From Cheiracanthium punctorium (Eukaryota > Arthropoda > Arachnida > Araneae > Cheiracanthiidae): 64,000 nucleotides of DNA. The stretch lies in assembly GCA_038373885.1 (NCBI GenBank), contig JAWZYV010012246.1, forward strand, positions 1 through 64,000, in the 5' to 3' direction. A program made the position numbers and the translations under genes. The notes below the pieces were generated by a model that did no database searches, was not told where the DNA came from, and saw only the letters and a program-made list of their open reading frames with translations. Shown piece after piece: positions 45,106-57,299 of the stretch; position 1 is the stretch's first letter, and each line of letters begins with the position of its first letter.

Positions 45106-46158
45106 CCTCCCCTCCATACAGACAGACACGCAGCTTGACTGGCTTATGCACTTAAAATTGTTATTTCTCTAAGATTTTTAAAGCCTCCAAAACAAAATGT
45201 GCATTTAAGCACAGTTTTGTTTTTTCAAAAAATATGTACTTGCAAAATTACTTAAAATACTATGTGGTGGAGGGTGGAGAGGGGGGTTGAAAACAAGCTC
45301 TTAAAAGTACTTTTATTGGGGCACCCATAACAGATTGTCAAACATTTTAGTGCTAAAATAAAAAATTCCGTATACTACAAAAACTTTCAGTACCTATAGC
45401 AAATGCTAGGCGCAGGGAGGTCTCCTCCATACAAAAATAGTATCTTCAATACTGTGTACTTTTTTTTTTGCCTCTCCCTAAATTATGACTGTTCTCTGAA
45501 AATTACGTGCTTCAAAGTTTTCTGACTATCCATTTTAGGCCAGTGCTTTTGCTGAAAATAAAACTCATTTTTCAAAAATAGGACTTAGAAATTTCACTGC
45601 TTTTTCAAACCTTCTTTGAAAGTCATTATTATTTGGTACATGAAGACAGCTTTTAAGCCTATAGTTTAGTTTTTAGTTTTCGTAGTTAAGAAAAATTAAT
45701 CTTTGGCTATCAATATTAAATGAGATATTAATTTTAATACTTTAATGTAGGGACAGACACAGATAATCTACACATCTAGTAAATAATCTATGGGAACAAA
45801 TGTAGATAGCCGAATGACGACCAAATAAAGGACGAAGACTGTTGTCCAGTGACTTTCCCTTTGGGGAATAATCACAGAGGGGGTGTAAAGTGTGTAGGGA
45901 GAACTATCAGAACAAATCCCTTAGAAACGAAAGAGGGAAGTTTGAACAGGGAAAACAGGAGGGGTGGAAATCTTAAAGCTAAGAGAGTTGCGAGATGTGG
46001 GGGACACCGACTGCCTATTAATCTTGTGAGGGCGTAATGGTTCTGCTTCAACTTATTAAGTTGTTTTTGTTGATTAAACAATAAGCTTTAAATTTTGTAC
46101 CACTCTATTTCTTTTGAGTCATGATTGAATATCCTTCACTGTTTGTAATTAATTACAG

Positions 46159-46240
46159 AACCTCTGGTGACTCATTATATTTGACTTTGGGTTTGCCTAA
46201 GACAGCCACCCCAGATGACATTAAAAAAACATACAGAAAG
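46159..46240 (+). CDS. DNAJC5: DNAJC5 coding exon 2, start of J domain
   Basis: The exon is preceded by an acceptor (aattacag) and followed by a donor (gtttgt). It encodes 27 residues from TSGDSLY to KKTYRK, which are helix I and the first half of helix II of the J domain. The lysine- and arginine-rich end of helix II is part of the surface that contacts Hsc70. Phase is 2-in, 0-out, and exon 3 continues directly. The wording [17 protein letters not shown] is characteristic of cysteine string proteins rather than generic DnaJ proteins. Intron 1 before it is 3.5 kb and carries SINE and Penelope-type sequence. Confidence 0.96.
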
Positions 46241-46332
46241 GTTTGTGTCTCATTATATATTGTTTTATGAGATATTTATCAATTGATAACATTTAGTTTT
46301 TGCTTATCTAATTTATACCTGTTATTTTTTAG

Positions 46333-46389
46333 CTTGCCTTAAAGTATCATCCTGATAAAAATCCTAATGACCCTGAAGCTTTGGAAAAG
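46333..46389 (+). CDS. DNAJC5: DNAJC5 coding exon 3, HPD loop
   Basis: This is a 57-bp, phase-0 exon flanked by ag and gtatg. It encodes LALKYHPDKNPNDPEALEK. It contains the invariant HPD tripeptide, needed by J proteins to stimulate ATP hydrolysis by Hsp70. It is intact here, so the chaperone domain should be functional. The preceding intron is only 92 bp, whereas the following intron is 11.5 kb and full of transposon remnants. A pogo-like MITE begins about 50 bp after the donor. Confidence 0.97.
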
Positions 46390-46438
46390 GTATGTTATTT
46401 TGTGTATAAAATTACTCTGAATATTAAAAAAAATATAA

Positions 46439-46973
46439 ACCGTATTTACCTGCTTATAAGTTAAGAAATTTCGGACAAAAAAAAGGGGTCTAAAAGGGGG
46501 GGGGGTCAACTTATACAAGGGTTAATACTTTTTTTTTTTTAATCAAAGCCAAAAATGCCCCTTTGAAAGACAATTGTTCTCTTCCCGCATTCCATAACAC
46601 AGTGACATCGATTTCCACAACAGGAAGAATGTAGCAATACAGAGATCGAAAACTTATATCATGATGATCCGATGACAACAAAGGAATTTTAGGAATTGTT
46701 TGGCGATTCCAATACTGAATTGGATCTTGGAATACTGAATTGGCAGTTTAACTTTGTATATTGCTACTTTATCCTATCAGCCGTGTCATATTATTATTAT
46801 GAGTTATCAGTTTAATTTGGTATACTACTTTTGTATATTATTATCTTTATTATTGTATATTTAGTAAATTCCTTTTTTTTTTTCAGATGCTTTTGAATAA
46901 ATGTATTTAAAAAAAAATTAATTTCTTGATTGAGAAATTGGTGGGTCGACTTATACACGGGTAAAAACAATAG
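46439..46973. mobile_element. pogo-like element remnant in DNAJC5 intron 3
   Basis: The ends CCGTATTTACCTGCTTATAAG and (reverse complement) CTATTGTTTTTACCCGTGTA resemble TIRs of pogo/jerky elements. The interior around 46600-46740 keeps a short acidic stretch that could be the tail of a transposase. A G-run at 46495-46506 and poly-T tracts are present. Confidence 0.5.
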
Positions 46974-47421
46974 TCCTAAAATTTGTGTGTTATTTGATAG
47001 TTAGTGATTAAATTTATGTCATTCAGCATTATATATTTTGTATTGTGAGAAAGAACATTATCATGTTTGCTTGTTTTTTTTCTAACTAGTGACAGTGCAT
47101 TCATCGGAAAATTCATTATTTAAACTGAGTCAGTGAAATGAAGAAAGGAAACTGTGAATCTCCCAGTTTTAGTAGATTAATCCTTTCTGGTGGTAAAATG
47201 ACAAGCATAGCTCATCAGTTGTGTTTTAGCTTTTACATTTTGCTGTAGCTTAATGCATTTTTGCTTTAGCTTAGCTTAGAAATGATTAAGATGATCCCCC
47301 CTTCCCCCCTCCAAAGAAAAAGAAATTGAAATAGGTCCAGCCATTTGAAAGTTATGTTGTCAAACACATACAATGATAGACAAGAGGGTTGGAAAAATCT
47401 GTTGCCCAACATACCTGGGGC

Positions 47422-47570
47422 CAGGGGGGGGGGGATATCGGGATATATCCCCCCCGAAATTTTTGGATTAGTGATGAAATTCCGTCTATTTATACACATA
47501 TACGTTCATATCCCAAGAAAAAATTTCCAGGCACATATCCCCCCGAAAAAAATTTCTGGCTACGCGCCTG
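47422..47570 (-). mobile_element. hAT MITE, reverse copy of 4398-4566
   Basis: The body (cccccgaaatttttggattagt...) is the reverse of the element at 4398-4566. Flanks are CCTGGGGC and CCCGGGGC, 7 of 8 identical. It lies in DNAJC5 intron 3. Confidence 0.82.
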
Positions 47571-48270
47571 CCCGGGGCATGTAAAAATTATGTTAGAGTA
47601 TGTATTTGTTTGCACTACATTCTCGGCATGGCATATAAAAAAGTTGTTTCACATCCATTTAATTAAGAAGACTGAAAACAGGTGATGTACTCTACTGAAA
47701 ATGTTTTTTGCGAGTCAAAAATACTAACTTTTTTTGGGCATGCAAGTTTTTAGTCTTGGAATGTACTACTTTGAGAAACATGCCCAGCCAGGCTTATTGA
47801 AAATTTCAAAATTTTCAAACTCTGATAGACAACATAAAACACCCTTCTTTTTACAGTGGGTATTAAAACAGAAAATTTTGCTTGGTAAGTAGCCTTCAGC
47901 TGTACTTTTTCTAAATGATTATCTTTATCAAAGAAATAATAATAATAAATGATAAAACATCATAATTCTGGAAGTCACATGGCCGCTTTGAACAAAGACC
48001 TGAACAAAGCTGGGCAGAGAAAGTATAATTTCTCCTTCATGTTCTAGAAATACTCATCGATATCTCATTTGAAATATATCTCGGTGACACCCCATTATAG
48101 TCCTACAGTGATATTATCCCCTGAAATTATCTGGGGCAGTGCCACATTTGAGCATAATATTTTTCCTGCCATTCTGGGTTGATAAGCTTTACATGGTAAG
48201 TAAATGTTCCTAGTATTCCCAATGTATTAATAGGAGCTGTGTTTATCATTGTCTAATCATTGCAATAGAA

Positions 48271-48710
48271 TAAACGTCTTGTTTCGAACGCTTCCGGGAT
48301 CGACTCATCGCCCCCCGTGCATCTGTCGCCATGTTAAATTTTGATGAAAAGGGCATTTTTATCTCTAACTAAAAGCAAAACCTTTTTATATAGTTTGAAA
48401 GATCTCTAAAAGATTAACCTTTTTTTAACTTGCAGCTACTTTCAACTCTAAATATCTAGGAAGATATCACAGCCTGAAAAAGTATCTAAATAATAAACAT
48501 CTTGCTTCTAACGCCTCCGGGATTGACTCATTGACCCCGGTGCATTTGTCTCCATGTTGAAATTTCAATAAAAGCAACATTTATATCTGTAATTAAAAGT
48601 AAAAACTTTTTATACAGTTTGAAAGATCTCTAAAAAATTAATCTTCTTTTAAATTGCAGCTACTTTCAGCTCTAAATATCTAGAGATATCATGCCTTGAA
48701 AAAATAAACA
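48271..48710 (+). repeat. ~223-bp tandem duplication in DNAJC5 intron 3
   Basis: Two units start TAAACGTCTTGTTTCGAACG and TAAACATCTTGCTTCTAACG at 48271 and 48494. They share CCGGGATxGACTCAT and AGATCTCTAAAA. They are diverged at roughly one position in ten. Confidence 0.85.
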
Positions 48711-50289
48711 GAGAAAGGATTCATTCCTTGATTCTTTAAAAAAAAGTCACGGAACATAATCTCTCGTGTAAATCGATTAAATGACAGAAAAAAAAGTGCA
48801 ACAGATTGTTTCGTGGTGACATCTATGAATTATATTATTAACTAAATCATTATAATGTCCGTTTTACTGCCTTTTCTGTAAAATTAATAGTACAATGACC
48901 ATAAGCAAATTTCTGCTTTACCTAAGGAAAATTTGATACAAAATTCAGGTATAATTAATTACGTATTCAGTAAATTACTTCTAATTTACTTACAAATTAT
49001 ATGAATCATACAATAAAACTGCAAAAATTTAGTATTCAAAAGGATTAAATAATTTTACAATTGCACAAAATGATTTCGAGGCCATATTTTAACTGACCAA
49101 ATTTATTAATTTACTAGAGTAAAAAAACTATATAAAACCATTAAAATATAATTTATATTTTACTAATTTTTCACTAATTTTATTTATTTGCACAAATGCA
49201 TGTTTGAGCGAAGTTTTATTATTATAAAGAAAAATATTTTTAAAGAAACAATACATTGCAGCATGAATATAGTGATAAGTATCTCAATAGGTTATTTTTC
49301 TCTTCAACAGTAATCTTCCCAGCCACCCCCTCAAAGAGATTTTGCTGCTAACAATTGTATTAAAGTATCGATTTTAAATGAAAAAGTTAATTATAGAATT
49401 ATGTTGCAAATTTCAGTCACAAAGAGGCGCATGTGCCATAGGTTGCACAAGCCAGTCGCGAAGCATCGCGTGCGCTCTAGGTTGCACATTTTGGCCATGA
49501 AGCGGCCATCAACGGCCAAAACTGGTTGCCGAAGGCAGCTAGTTGTTACAGAATACTATCTAATTTTGAGATACACTGTGAAGAAAAAATATTTCATGCT
49601 ATAATGATATGAACTTGTAGCAAAAGAGTTCTGTAGGCAGCACAGATGTTGCTTCAGTCATTTTGGTGCTGCTGTTTTCTCACTAACAGATATTACGATG
49701 CAGAGAGGATCGTTTTCTTGTTGGCTAAAGGAAGAAAGATTTTTGTATAATTTTGATTTTTATCTTAAATTATTGGTGTGTCCAGGAGAAGAGGGGGGAT
49801 GGGTGGGCATAAGATAATGTTCCTTTAGTTCTTTTAGACAGATTAAGTAGCCTTGAAAAGACTGACTTATTTTATTGATTCATGGTAAGGGAAAATAAAG
49901 AAAGTAGCATTTTAAAGATTTATTTTTCAGTTTATGCTTTATAAAATTAATGCAAAGTATTGTAAAGTTTTAAAGGCTTTTCAAGAAGTTTATACTTTGA
50001 TTTGATGTTCCATTTTTAAAACTTAAGAAATTTTATAATTTTTAATGTAAAGAACAGATCTATTCACATCAGTATTTATTTTTATTTGATGATACTTTTT
50101 TAAAAGTTTTAAATTACTCACTTTCTTTTCTGACTGCAATTTCAATATTAAAGACAAATTAAATTTTTTTATTACCTATTGTGTATTAAATAATTAGAAT
50201 TTAATAAGTATAAAAAATACGTCTATGAATGATTTTGTGTATGTTTTGATATCGATACAAAGCTGTTGTCTAAAAATGTAAACATTTCA

Positions 50290-51600
50290 AAATCGTACAC
50301 CCCTAGTGCAGACTATGATGATCAGTATAACCAGAGAGATTCTGAAGAATCAAAGGAAGGAAGCATACATTTATCTGATATTGATTGGGTACACTGGTAG
50401 AGAATTATTATCAAGAAAGCAACTAATAAGCGATTCCAGTAAATTCTTTAGTCATAGACATGTCATCAGAAGAATGGATTTAGAAAGAAATAATGAGTCT
50501 AAAACAAAGAAATTTATAGGGAGTGCCTGGCATAAATGCTCTGATTTTGCAAAATCTGGTTGCTAATCTGATGTCAATAGTGGGTTTTGATAAAAATGCT
50601 GAATATGAACTTTTAGGAAACATTATCAGTAGATAGCAGGGGTTGCGCTGGCTCTTTTTAACATTTCGCCAAATTAGATTTTTCAGAACATCATTAAGAA
50701 AAGCAACTGTCAATATTTTCGCCAAAATTTATTTTCTTTCTCCAAACTAATTTTATTTTCGCAATTGAAGACGTTGGCAATCGACTGCACGACTCCTGGT
50801 AGAAAGTATACAAAACAAGAAATGAATAAAGTAGATTGTCCAAGCAAGAAATTAGATGTAGAATAGTTTCCTGTAACTGTAGACAAAATGAAAGCATATT
50901 TTGTGATATGCTTTATTAGGTCACAAATAAAAAACAGATTTTAAAATGTACTGGTTGAAAAGGTCACTAATACATTATTTTCATGGACTATATTTCTTTG
51001 AAGCTTATTTGTTAAATCATTGTAGCCTGCATTTTGCAGATAGTGAAAAGCAGACAGTAACTCAAAATTGAAAAAGCTTGGAAGTACAGCTAATTACTTG
51101 AAGGATAAATTTACTTATCTACACTCGCAAAAGTATTATATCCATTGACAAGTTATTGGTGAAATATAAATGCCAATTGAGTTTTGTGCAGTTTAGTGCA
51201 TCCAAACAAGGTTTGGAATAAAATTTTATGAACTATGTGAGTCAGAACCAGGATATTGTGCCCAATTCAAAATATATAAATCAGTCAAGACAAAATTATT
51301 GATATGCCCGCATCAGAAAATGTGACAAAATTATCAAATCATATATTAGGTAAAAGATGCTCTTTATAGTTGGGTAATTAGTACTTATCAAATTTGTTCC
51401 TAAATGCATTAAAAAATGATACAACCAGCATTGGAACTGTACAAAAAAACCGGAAGAACTTTCAAAATCTGGATTGAGAAAAAGAGAAATAAAACAATCT
51501 GCATTTGAAGTTTACTAGTTTCAAGATGGTCTGATAAACAATGTACCATAATTTTCAGAAGAAATGCTGCAATGAGCGTAAACACCACACTCGAATAAAA
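50290..51600 (+). pseudogene. piggyBac (PGBD4-like) transposase pseudogene
   Basis: Degraded but ordered fragments are visible. An acidic segment ending in DIDWVHW lies near 50305-50395. A piece follows at 50840-50900 (PVTVDKMKAYF). Then come the DDE-region analogue KFYELCESEPGYCAQFKIYKS (51220-51285) and GTVQKNRKNF near 51435-51470, which in piggyBac transposases is the (C)GTVRxNRK motif. Stops and frameshifts occur throughout. A 162-bp hAT MITE (50637-50798) interrupts the N-terminal third. It lies in intron 3 of DNAJC5 in the same orientation. Ends with TTAA were not identified. Confidence 0.7.
50637..50798. mobile_element. hAT MITE inside piggyBac pseudogene
   Basis: It begins CAGGGGTTGCGCTGGC and ends ...GCACGACTCCTG, flanked by GTAGATAG and GTAGAAAG (one difference). 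Length is 162 bp. Sequence resembling its interior (TTTTCGCCAA, AAATTAGATTTTT) recurs in reverse at 57310-57429, which ends in CTACCCCTG and is probably a related copy. Confidence 0.8.
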
Positions 51601-51931
51601 CTGCATAGAAATGCCACGTCAGTGTAAATGCGCCACTAAATTGAACTATGTGTGACACCGCCATGAACGTCACAGTTGCACTGCGCCATCATGTTTGGCA
51701 TATCATGTAAGAGAAAGGAATGAAATCAAATCATAATAGAAAAGTAATTTTAGGTAAAAAAATTATGACGATGTATTTGCATTCATGAATGAGTTAATGC
51801 TTACCCATTAAAGAAGTCTATATACATAATTTTCATACTATGTTACTAAACAAAATGCAAGAAAGAAATATTAAATTGAATGAAAGATGAAATTTTCAAA
51901 ATTTACTTCTGTTAACAGAAATCACTATGAA

Positions 51932-52151
51932 ACTTACACTATCTGAAGCCTCCAAAGTTTGATTCTTCACTATCTGAATTAAAAAGATATACCACATTAG
52001 CTCAAATATAATGCGACTGCGAAATTTTTCCAGATAATAAAGTTTACACTATCTTAAGCCATCAAAGTGTGATTCTTCACTATCACAATTAAAAGGATTT
52101 ATCACATTGGCCCGAATATAATGCAACTGCGAAAATTTTCCAGGTAATTGG
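51932..52151 (+). repeat. ~110-bp tandem duplication
   Basis: ACTTACACTATCTGAAGCC (51932) and GTTTACACTATCTTAAGCC (52042) start two similar units that also share GTGATTCTTCACTATC-like and AATATAATGCxACTGCGAAA sequence. Confidence 0.8.
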
Positions 52152-52987
52152 AAAATGCCTATCCTTAGACCTTGAATTTAGTTTGACATGGGTTTTTCAC
52201 AAGAAATGATCAGTCAATAAATATCGTGTTACATTCAGGCTAATACAGTAGCATATCCTGATCTAAATCCCAATCCAAGTCTGTCATATTGCCAAATTCA
52301 TCTTCTGGGTTTAGAGACTCTATCTGGGCATATAATTTCTGTTTCTTTGAATCCTGAAATAATCGAATATTTTTATTTAGCGCACCTAAGCTTTTCATCA
52401 GTAGAAATACTGTAACCGCTAAAATTTTTTGTTTTAAACTCGCGAACGTCGCAGCGTTTCTTTCAGGAACTATGGTATTTATACTTGGCTACATACAAGC
52501 ATTGTACTATGAACATCTTGAATATGGAAAAAAAGAGAAAGAAGATAGATAAAGACAAGCAGAATGTTTTAAACAAAGTTCTGTGATGGATATAATGGCA
52601 GAATGGGAATCAACAATAAAAGAGATCAACAGTTGACATATTTCTTCGTTACACATAAATACATGAATTGATATAAAAAATATTTAATAAAAATCTCCCT
52701 TTTGCTTTCTACATACAAATGGTGTGTCTAACTGTAAATGTGAATAGACTGTGTGCCATTAGGTTTTGTGAGATGGGAGAACAAGTAGAGTTATCAGTTC
52801 ATTTCTATGTTTTCCACATTTTAGAGAGGGTTTTGGAAATTTTTAAAAACGAATGAGTACACATTGTGGTCGTAAATTGTGAAAAAAAAATTGGTTTGGT
52901 GAAAATATTGGCAATTGTACTTCTTAGTGGTGGCGTCCATGAAAAATAAGTGTTTTGGTTTATAAAAATGTGGAAATCAAGTTCTTA

Positions 52988-53563
52988 CAGGGTGTCTACC
53001 GCTCTGGAAAATCCGGAAAGTCTGGATAAAGCTCGGAAATTGGAAAATGGGTCCGGAAAGTCTGGAAAAAACCGAGAAATTGGATAATGGGTCCGGAAAA
53101 TTCACCAAAAGAATCAATTTTTTAAAAAAACCCTTTCTCTCTAATTGTCAGACTGGAAACCGAAAGCAATTGCAACGCATTTTTCGGACCGCGAAAGCAT
53201 CAAGCAATGTGTTTGTATAAGGAGGGAAAAATGGGGGCACATCCATCGTGACGGGAGAGTAAAAGACAAATTAGCTTACTTGGTAACTTATGGCTTGGCA
53301 CCGTATTTCCAAGAACAGTTAGTTAATTCTATCAGTAAGTGCGATTACTTCTGTTTTTGCAACTGATGAAAGCTTAATCCTGTATACTTCAGTTAAAATT
53401 GATTTCAAGAAGTTGTACAAAATATGCAAATGTAAAGACAAGGGAGGGGGCATTGTGCAATTTCCTTAATAAAATGCATTGGTCAGGAATTTTTTTCCCG
53501 GGACCTCCCAAATGTCAGGAAAAAGTCAGGAAATTGACTTTCAGAAATTTGGTAGACACCCTG
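52988..53563. mobile_element. TIR element with 5-bp TSD and GGAAA-rich ends
   Basis: CAGGGTGTCTACC and its exact reverse complement GGTAGACACCCTG bound 576 bp, flanked by TCTTA on both sides (52983-52987, 53564-53568). Subterminal sequence repeats units such as GGAAAGTCTGGA and TCAGGAAA. The ends look hAT-like but the duplication is 5 bp, so I leave the superfamily open. An open frame at 53145-53366 inside it is not recognised. Confidence 0.75.
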
Positions 53564-53766
53564 TCTTAGCCGTAGTTGCTTCCCATCCCGCTCTTTCTTG
53601 CTCATCTTGTCGATCATCAGACTGTGTCATCTTCCCCTCCACACTCTTCTCCTGTCTACTTTTTTCCATGCTTGAGAAAACGAAAATGAGAGTGATGTCA
53701 TCGCTGACGTACGATGCGTCTTCCGCTTTCTTCCTATGGGCATCGCTTCTCTGTTTATGCTTTACC

Positions 53767-53936
53767 CATTGGCGGATCCAGAAGGGGGGGGGGCAAAGGG
53801 GCACGTGCCCCATCCAGAAGAACTAAGTTTACACGATAAAATTTTAACTTATTTTATAAGTTCAAATGAATCTGTAAGAAAAAAGGGAAAAATATATTTT
53901 TGCCCCCTCCAGAATTTTTTTCTAGATCCACCATTG
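53767..53936. mobile_element. hAT-type MITE (GGCGGATCC ends)
   Basis: The left end CATTGGCGGATCCAG and right end (reverse complement CAATGGTGGATCTAG) form an inverted repeat around a G-rich/C-rich interior, as in common short hAT MITEs. No clean 8-bp duplication could be read. Confidence 0.55.
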
Positions 53937-54835
53937 GTTCCACTCATATCTTGAGTAGCACTCACACTCCCAGCCAATCGCATACCCAATTTCCATGTTT
54001 CTTTTAGCAATACATGGGTGTTCTGCAGTTCTCTGCATGTGTAAACAAATGTAAGTGATATTATAAAATGGATAAAAAAGAAAACAAACTAAAGGAAATA
54101 CATACTCTATAAAACAATTTTTTATGTCGATGTTCCCTGATTCTGTGGGTGAAATATTTTCGTCAATAACGGATGTTGATGAATTGACAATGTCAACGCC
54201 GTTATGGGATAATTGGAAAGTATCATGTGATTCTACTTCACAAATTGCTCATGTCAATAAATCACCAAATTCTTCGGAAACATTAGATGTTGCTACTGAC
54301 AACAAAAGTATGTTGACTTAAAAGAACAAAGCTATTGAAAAGGGAAAGAGAGAATTCAGTTTGGAATGGACTCACAACTGACCCTGGTTGCGGTATGATT
54401 CTAAGCAGAAGGTGATGTTCTGTGAAACTTGTATAAGTGCTAACATTAGAAATATTTTCACAACTGAATGCATGATTCTGAAAAAGGAAAATATTGTGAA
54501 ACATGAAAAGTCATCTAATTCCGACAGCCATAGAGCTGCAGAAAATATTATGAATGAAAAGAAAAATATGGTGTAAGTCATAACAAAAAGCTTTAACAAA
54601 AGTCAGGAAGCTGTCATCTCCGCTTTACGCAATGTTTATTTTATGCCGAAAAATAATCTTTCAAATAGTCTCATGAAAGATTTAATTGACTTGTACAATG
54701 TACATCCTTCACGGTGCAAACCAGTTAAAAGCTTTAAATGTTGATAAGCACACTAGTTACACTCACCATATCAGTGTTTGTAACTTCCAGAAAGTTATTT
54801 CTGGGGTTATTACAGATGAAATTCTTACAGAAGTA

Positions 54836-55613
54836 CAGTAGAACCCCGTTAAGCCGAACCCCTTTAACTCGTATGTCCGTATAACCCGGACCGAAAAAAA
54901 AAAAAAAACACCGTAAGTTTCAAGAAACTGAGTAGTCTAGGAGTAACCAAATATTTGGCGGGACTGTACTGGTGCATGGCGTGGTGTTGGTGCTTATTAA
55001 GTCCTAAATGGGCAGTAATCTATCCAATTGAGATCACAGAATTCAAGGGGGTAGAAAGGAAATCGCTGTGCTTTGCTTCGACCAGCAGGTCACATGATTT
55101 TAAGTCCTCCCCCTGGAGTTATGGACTGTGTTAATTGGCAGAAAAGCCTCTTTGCGTAGTTTGAGTGACAGCTTGTTCAGCAAATAATTTTCAAGGCTTT
55201 CAACCTTGCTGGTATGATTGATGGCGATTACGTGCGTTTAAGTTCGCAGAGCCAGCTTAGAAGGAGAAAAAAAAAAAAATTATTTAAATAAGATGCAAAG
55301 TGAAATGGCATAGCAGTAAAGTTTTTACTATCAAATGTGACCTCCCTAGTGCAACCCATGGACCAGGGGGTTCTTCAAAATATCAAGAGTGTTTACTTAC
55401 GGGAGATGTTGAGCCAACTTAAATAAATAAATATACTGTATAATAAATATTCTGTATGCTGTTTTTTTTTCTATTAAAAGGCGATTCTATGTATGATTAG
55501 TTATGTTTATCTTCATTTTACCGATTTTTCGACACTATCTCCGTGTAACCTGGATTTTCGTTAACCTGAATCGGTCTCCGTCCCAATAGATCCGAGTTAA
55601 CGGGGTTCTACTG
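54836..55613. mobile_element. pogo/Tigger-type MITE inside hAT pseudogene
   Basis: The ends are CAGTAGAACCCCGTTAA... and ...TTAACGGGGTTCTACTG, an almost exact inverted repeat, flanked by TA on both sides (54834-54835, 55614-55615). Length is 778 bp. No transposase frame was seen. TA target and CAGT ends are typical of the pogo/Tigger branch of Tc1/mariner. Confidence 0.88.
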
Positions 55614-55880
55614 TATTGGAATCAAAAATATTTAGTATTATGATAGATGAATCTACTGATTCATCCAATCATCAGAATCTAATAATATATGTTCGATATA
55701 GGAAAGATAACAAACCTGTAGTGAAATTCTTATGTCTAGACAGCTAGAGAACAGCACTACAGAACATGTTACAGAAGGATTGGTGTGGTGCCTGGAAGAA
55801 AATAACCTTCTGTTGGAATATTTATGTGGAATTGCAACTGATGGTGCTGCCTCCATGATTGGCAGAAAATCAGGTGTAAC

Positions 55881-56909
55881 CAGGCCCAGCGAGAGGGGGG
55901 GGGCCGTGAATTTTTTGAAAATGCACTAGAAATTTCCTTTCTACATCTTTACTTTTAAAAAATTACTTTAAAAAATCACAGCCCAACGCAGTGCCGGTCC
56001 TAGCTATTTTTCCTAAGTGGTGCAAAGTACAAAAATGCACCCCCTCCCTCACACATGCAGCTAGAAAAATCAATTAAAACCTCTGGATTTATTGAACGTA
56101 CTAACAGAATATAAACTGAATGATCTATTTCCAAATGTTTGCATTGCCATTAGGGTATTTTTTAACCATTCCAGCAACGGTAGCTTCTGCTGAACGATCA
56201 TTCAGCAAATTGAAACTCATAAAAAAATTTCTTAAATCAACCATGTTTCAGGAACGACTTGTAGACTTAGCAAGACTAAGCGTCGAATCTGACATTGCCA
56301 CAACTATTAATTTTGATGATGTTATATGAAATTTTGCAACTAAAAAGGCACGAAAAGCCATTATTAAAATTAATAAATTTGCTAATTCTTCCATTTATAT
56401 ATATTTTTAACCTTCAAGCATGAATAAAAAATTGCTAAATATGAAGATTTCCTTACTCATTCTTTTCTTTTAGCATTCTATATAAAAATCACTAAAAGAA
56501 GAAAAAAATAATTTTCAAAACAGTGTGTTTAACTTTAGCAAAATATGAACTGATGCATTTACAGATAAATAACACACTGTTGGTGATGGTGATTTGCAGC
56601 ACATGTTAGGCAGCGAGGGTGGTAAGGCAAAGGAAGATTTTGGAATCTGGTTATAAAAATACCGTAATGATACTTCATTTTTTAATATTTTTTATAATAC
56701 ATTATTACAGATTGTAAATTCTGTTATTGAAATTATAATTTAGGTAAGAATAAAAATGACCTCACAATATTAACTTTTTTATTTTTAATAACTACTTTTA
56801 AAGTAAAATTGGTCAGAATTTAAAATATATTTCTTGAGGCAAAAACAAGTTGGAGGGGGGCCTGGGAACATTTCTGTTCCACCTTATAAAATTTCTCTCG
56901 GAGGCCCTG
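55881..56909 (+). mobile_element. hAT derivative nested in hAT pseudogene
   Basis: The left end is CAGGCCCAGCGAGAGGGG. The right end reverse-complements to CAGGGCCTCCGAGAG. Flanks are GGTGTAAC (55873-55880) and GATGTAGC (56910-56917), an 8-bp duplication with two differences. The interior retains a hAT dimerisation domain (56120-56329). The same family forms the element at 40529-41463. A CAGTGCCGGTCC motif at 55991 may be the end of yet another hAT insertion. Confidence 0.82.
56120..56329 (+). pseudogene. hAT C-terminal dimerisation domain fragment
   Basis: The 69-codon frame carries LTIPATVASAERSFSKLKLIK, the standard hAT C-terminal motif, followed by RLVDLARLSVESD. Nothing of the zinc finger or catalytic core remains in this element, so it is an internal-deletion derivative. 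The stop at the end is probably the natural one. Confidence 0.82.
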
Positions 56910-57299
56910 GATGTAGCCACTAGGCTGAAAACGTCAGTTCCCCATTTACTAACTTTTCACTGCATTGCTCACAGATTAGCCCTGTCAGCATCTTCTGCTG
57001 CTGACTTTATTCCCTATCAAGTTCCAAGAAATTGTGAATAGCATATACAAGTATTTTCAGCTGCCCCCAAAGAATATGTCCAAGTTGAAAGAGGTACAAA
57101 CTGTCTTGAAAGAGGCAGAATGTTCAACTAGATTCAAAAAAATATTCCATACTCACTCGATGGTTATCTTTTGTGGATGCTGTGCATGCAATATTAAGCA
57201 ATTATGATGCATTGATAGCAGTTCTGGAAGACAAGGCAGCCGGTTTGTTAAAAACCATCAGCATGTATGTTTTTCTGTATGTCGCACATTTCCTCAGCA

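Larger units (their letters stand above)
42612..46158 (+). other. DNAJC5 intron 1
   Basis: A 3.5-kb intron with GT-AG ends. It holds the Penelope terminus with hammerhead (44478-44660), a SINE fragment (44980-45105) and a G/A-rich patch (45870-46000) containing a short unrecognised frame. The remainder is AT-rich. Confidence 0.85.

Noticed and set aside
45849..46037. Basic 62-codon frame in DNAJC5 intron 1 as an alternative exon
   Set aside because: There are no matching splice sites in phase and no similarity; it comes from a G/A-rich patch.
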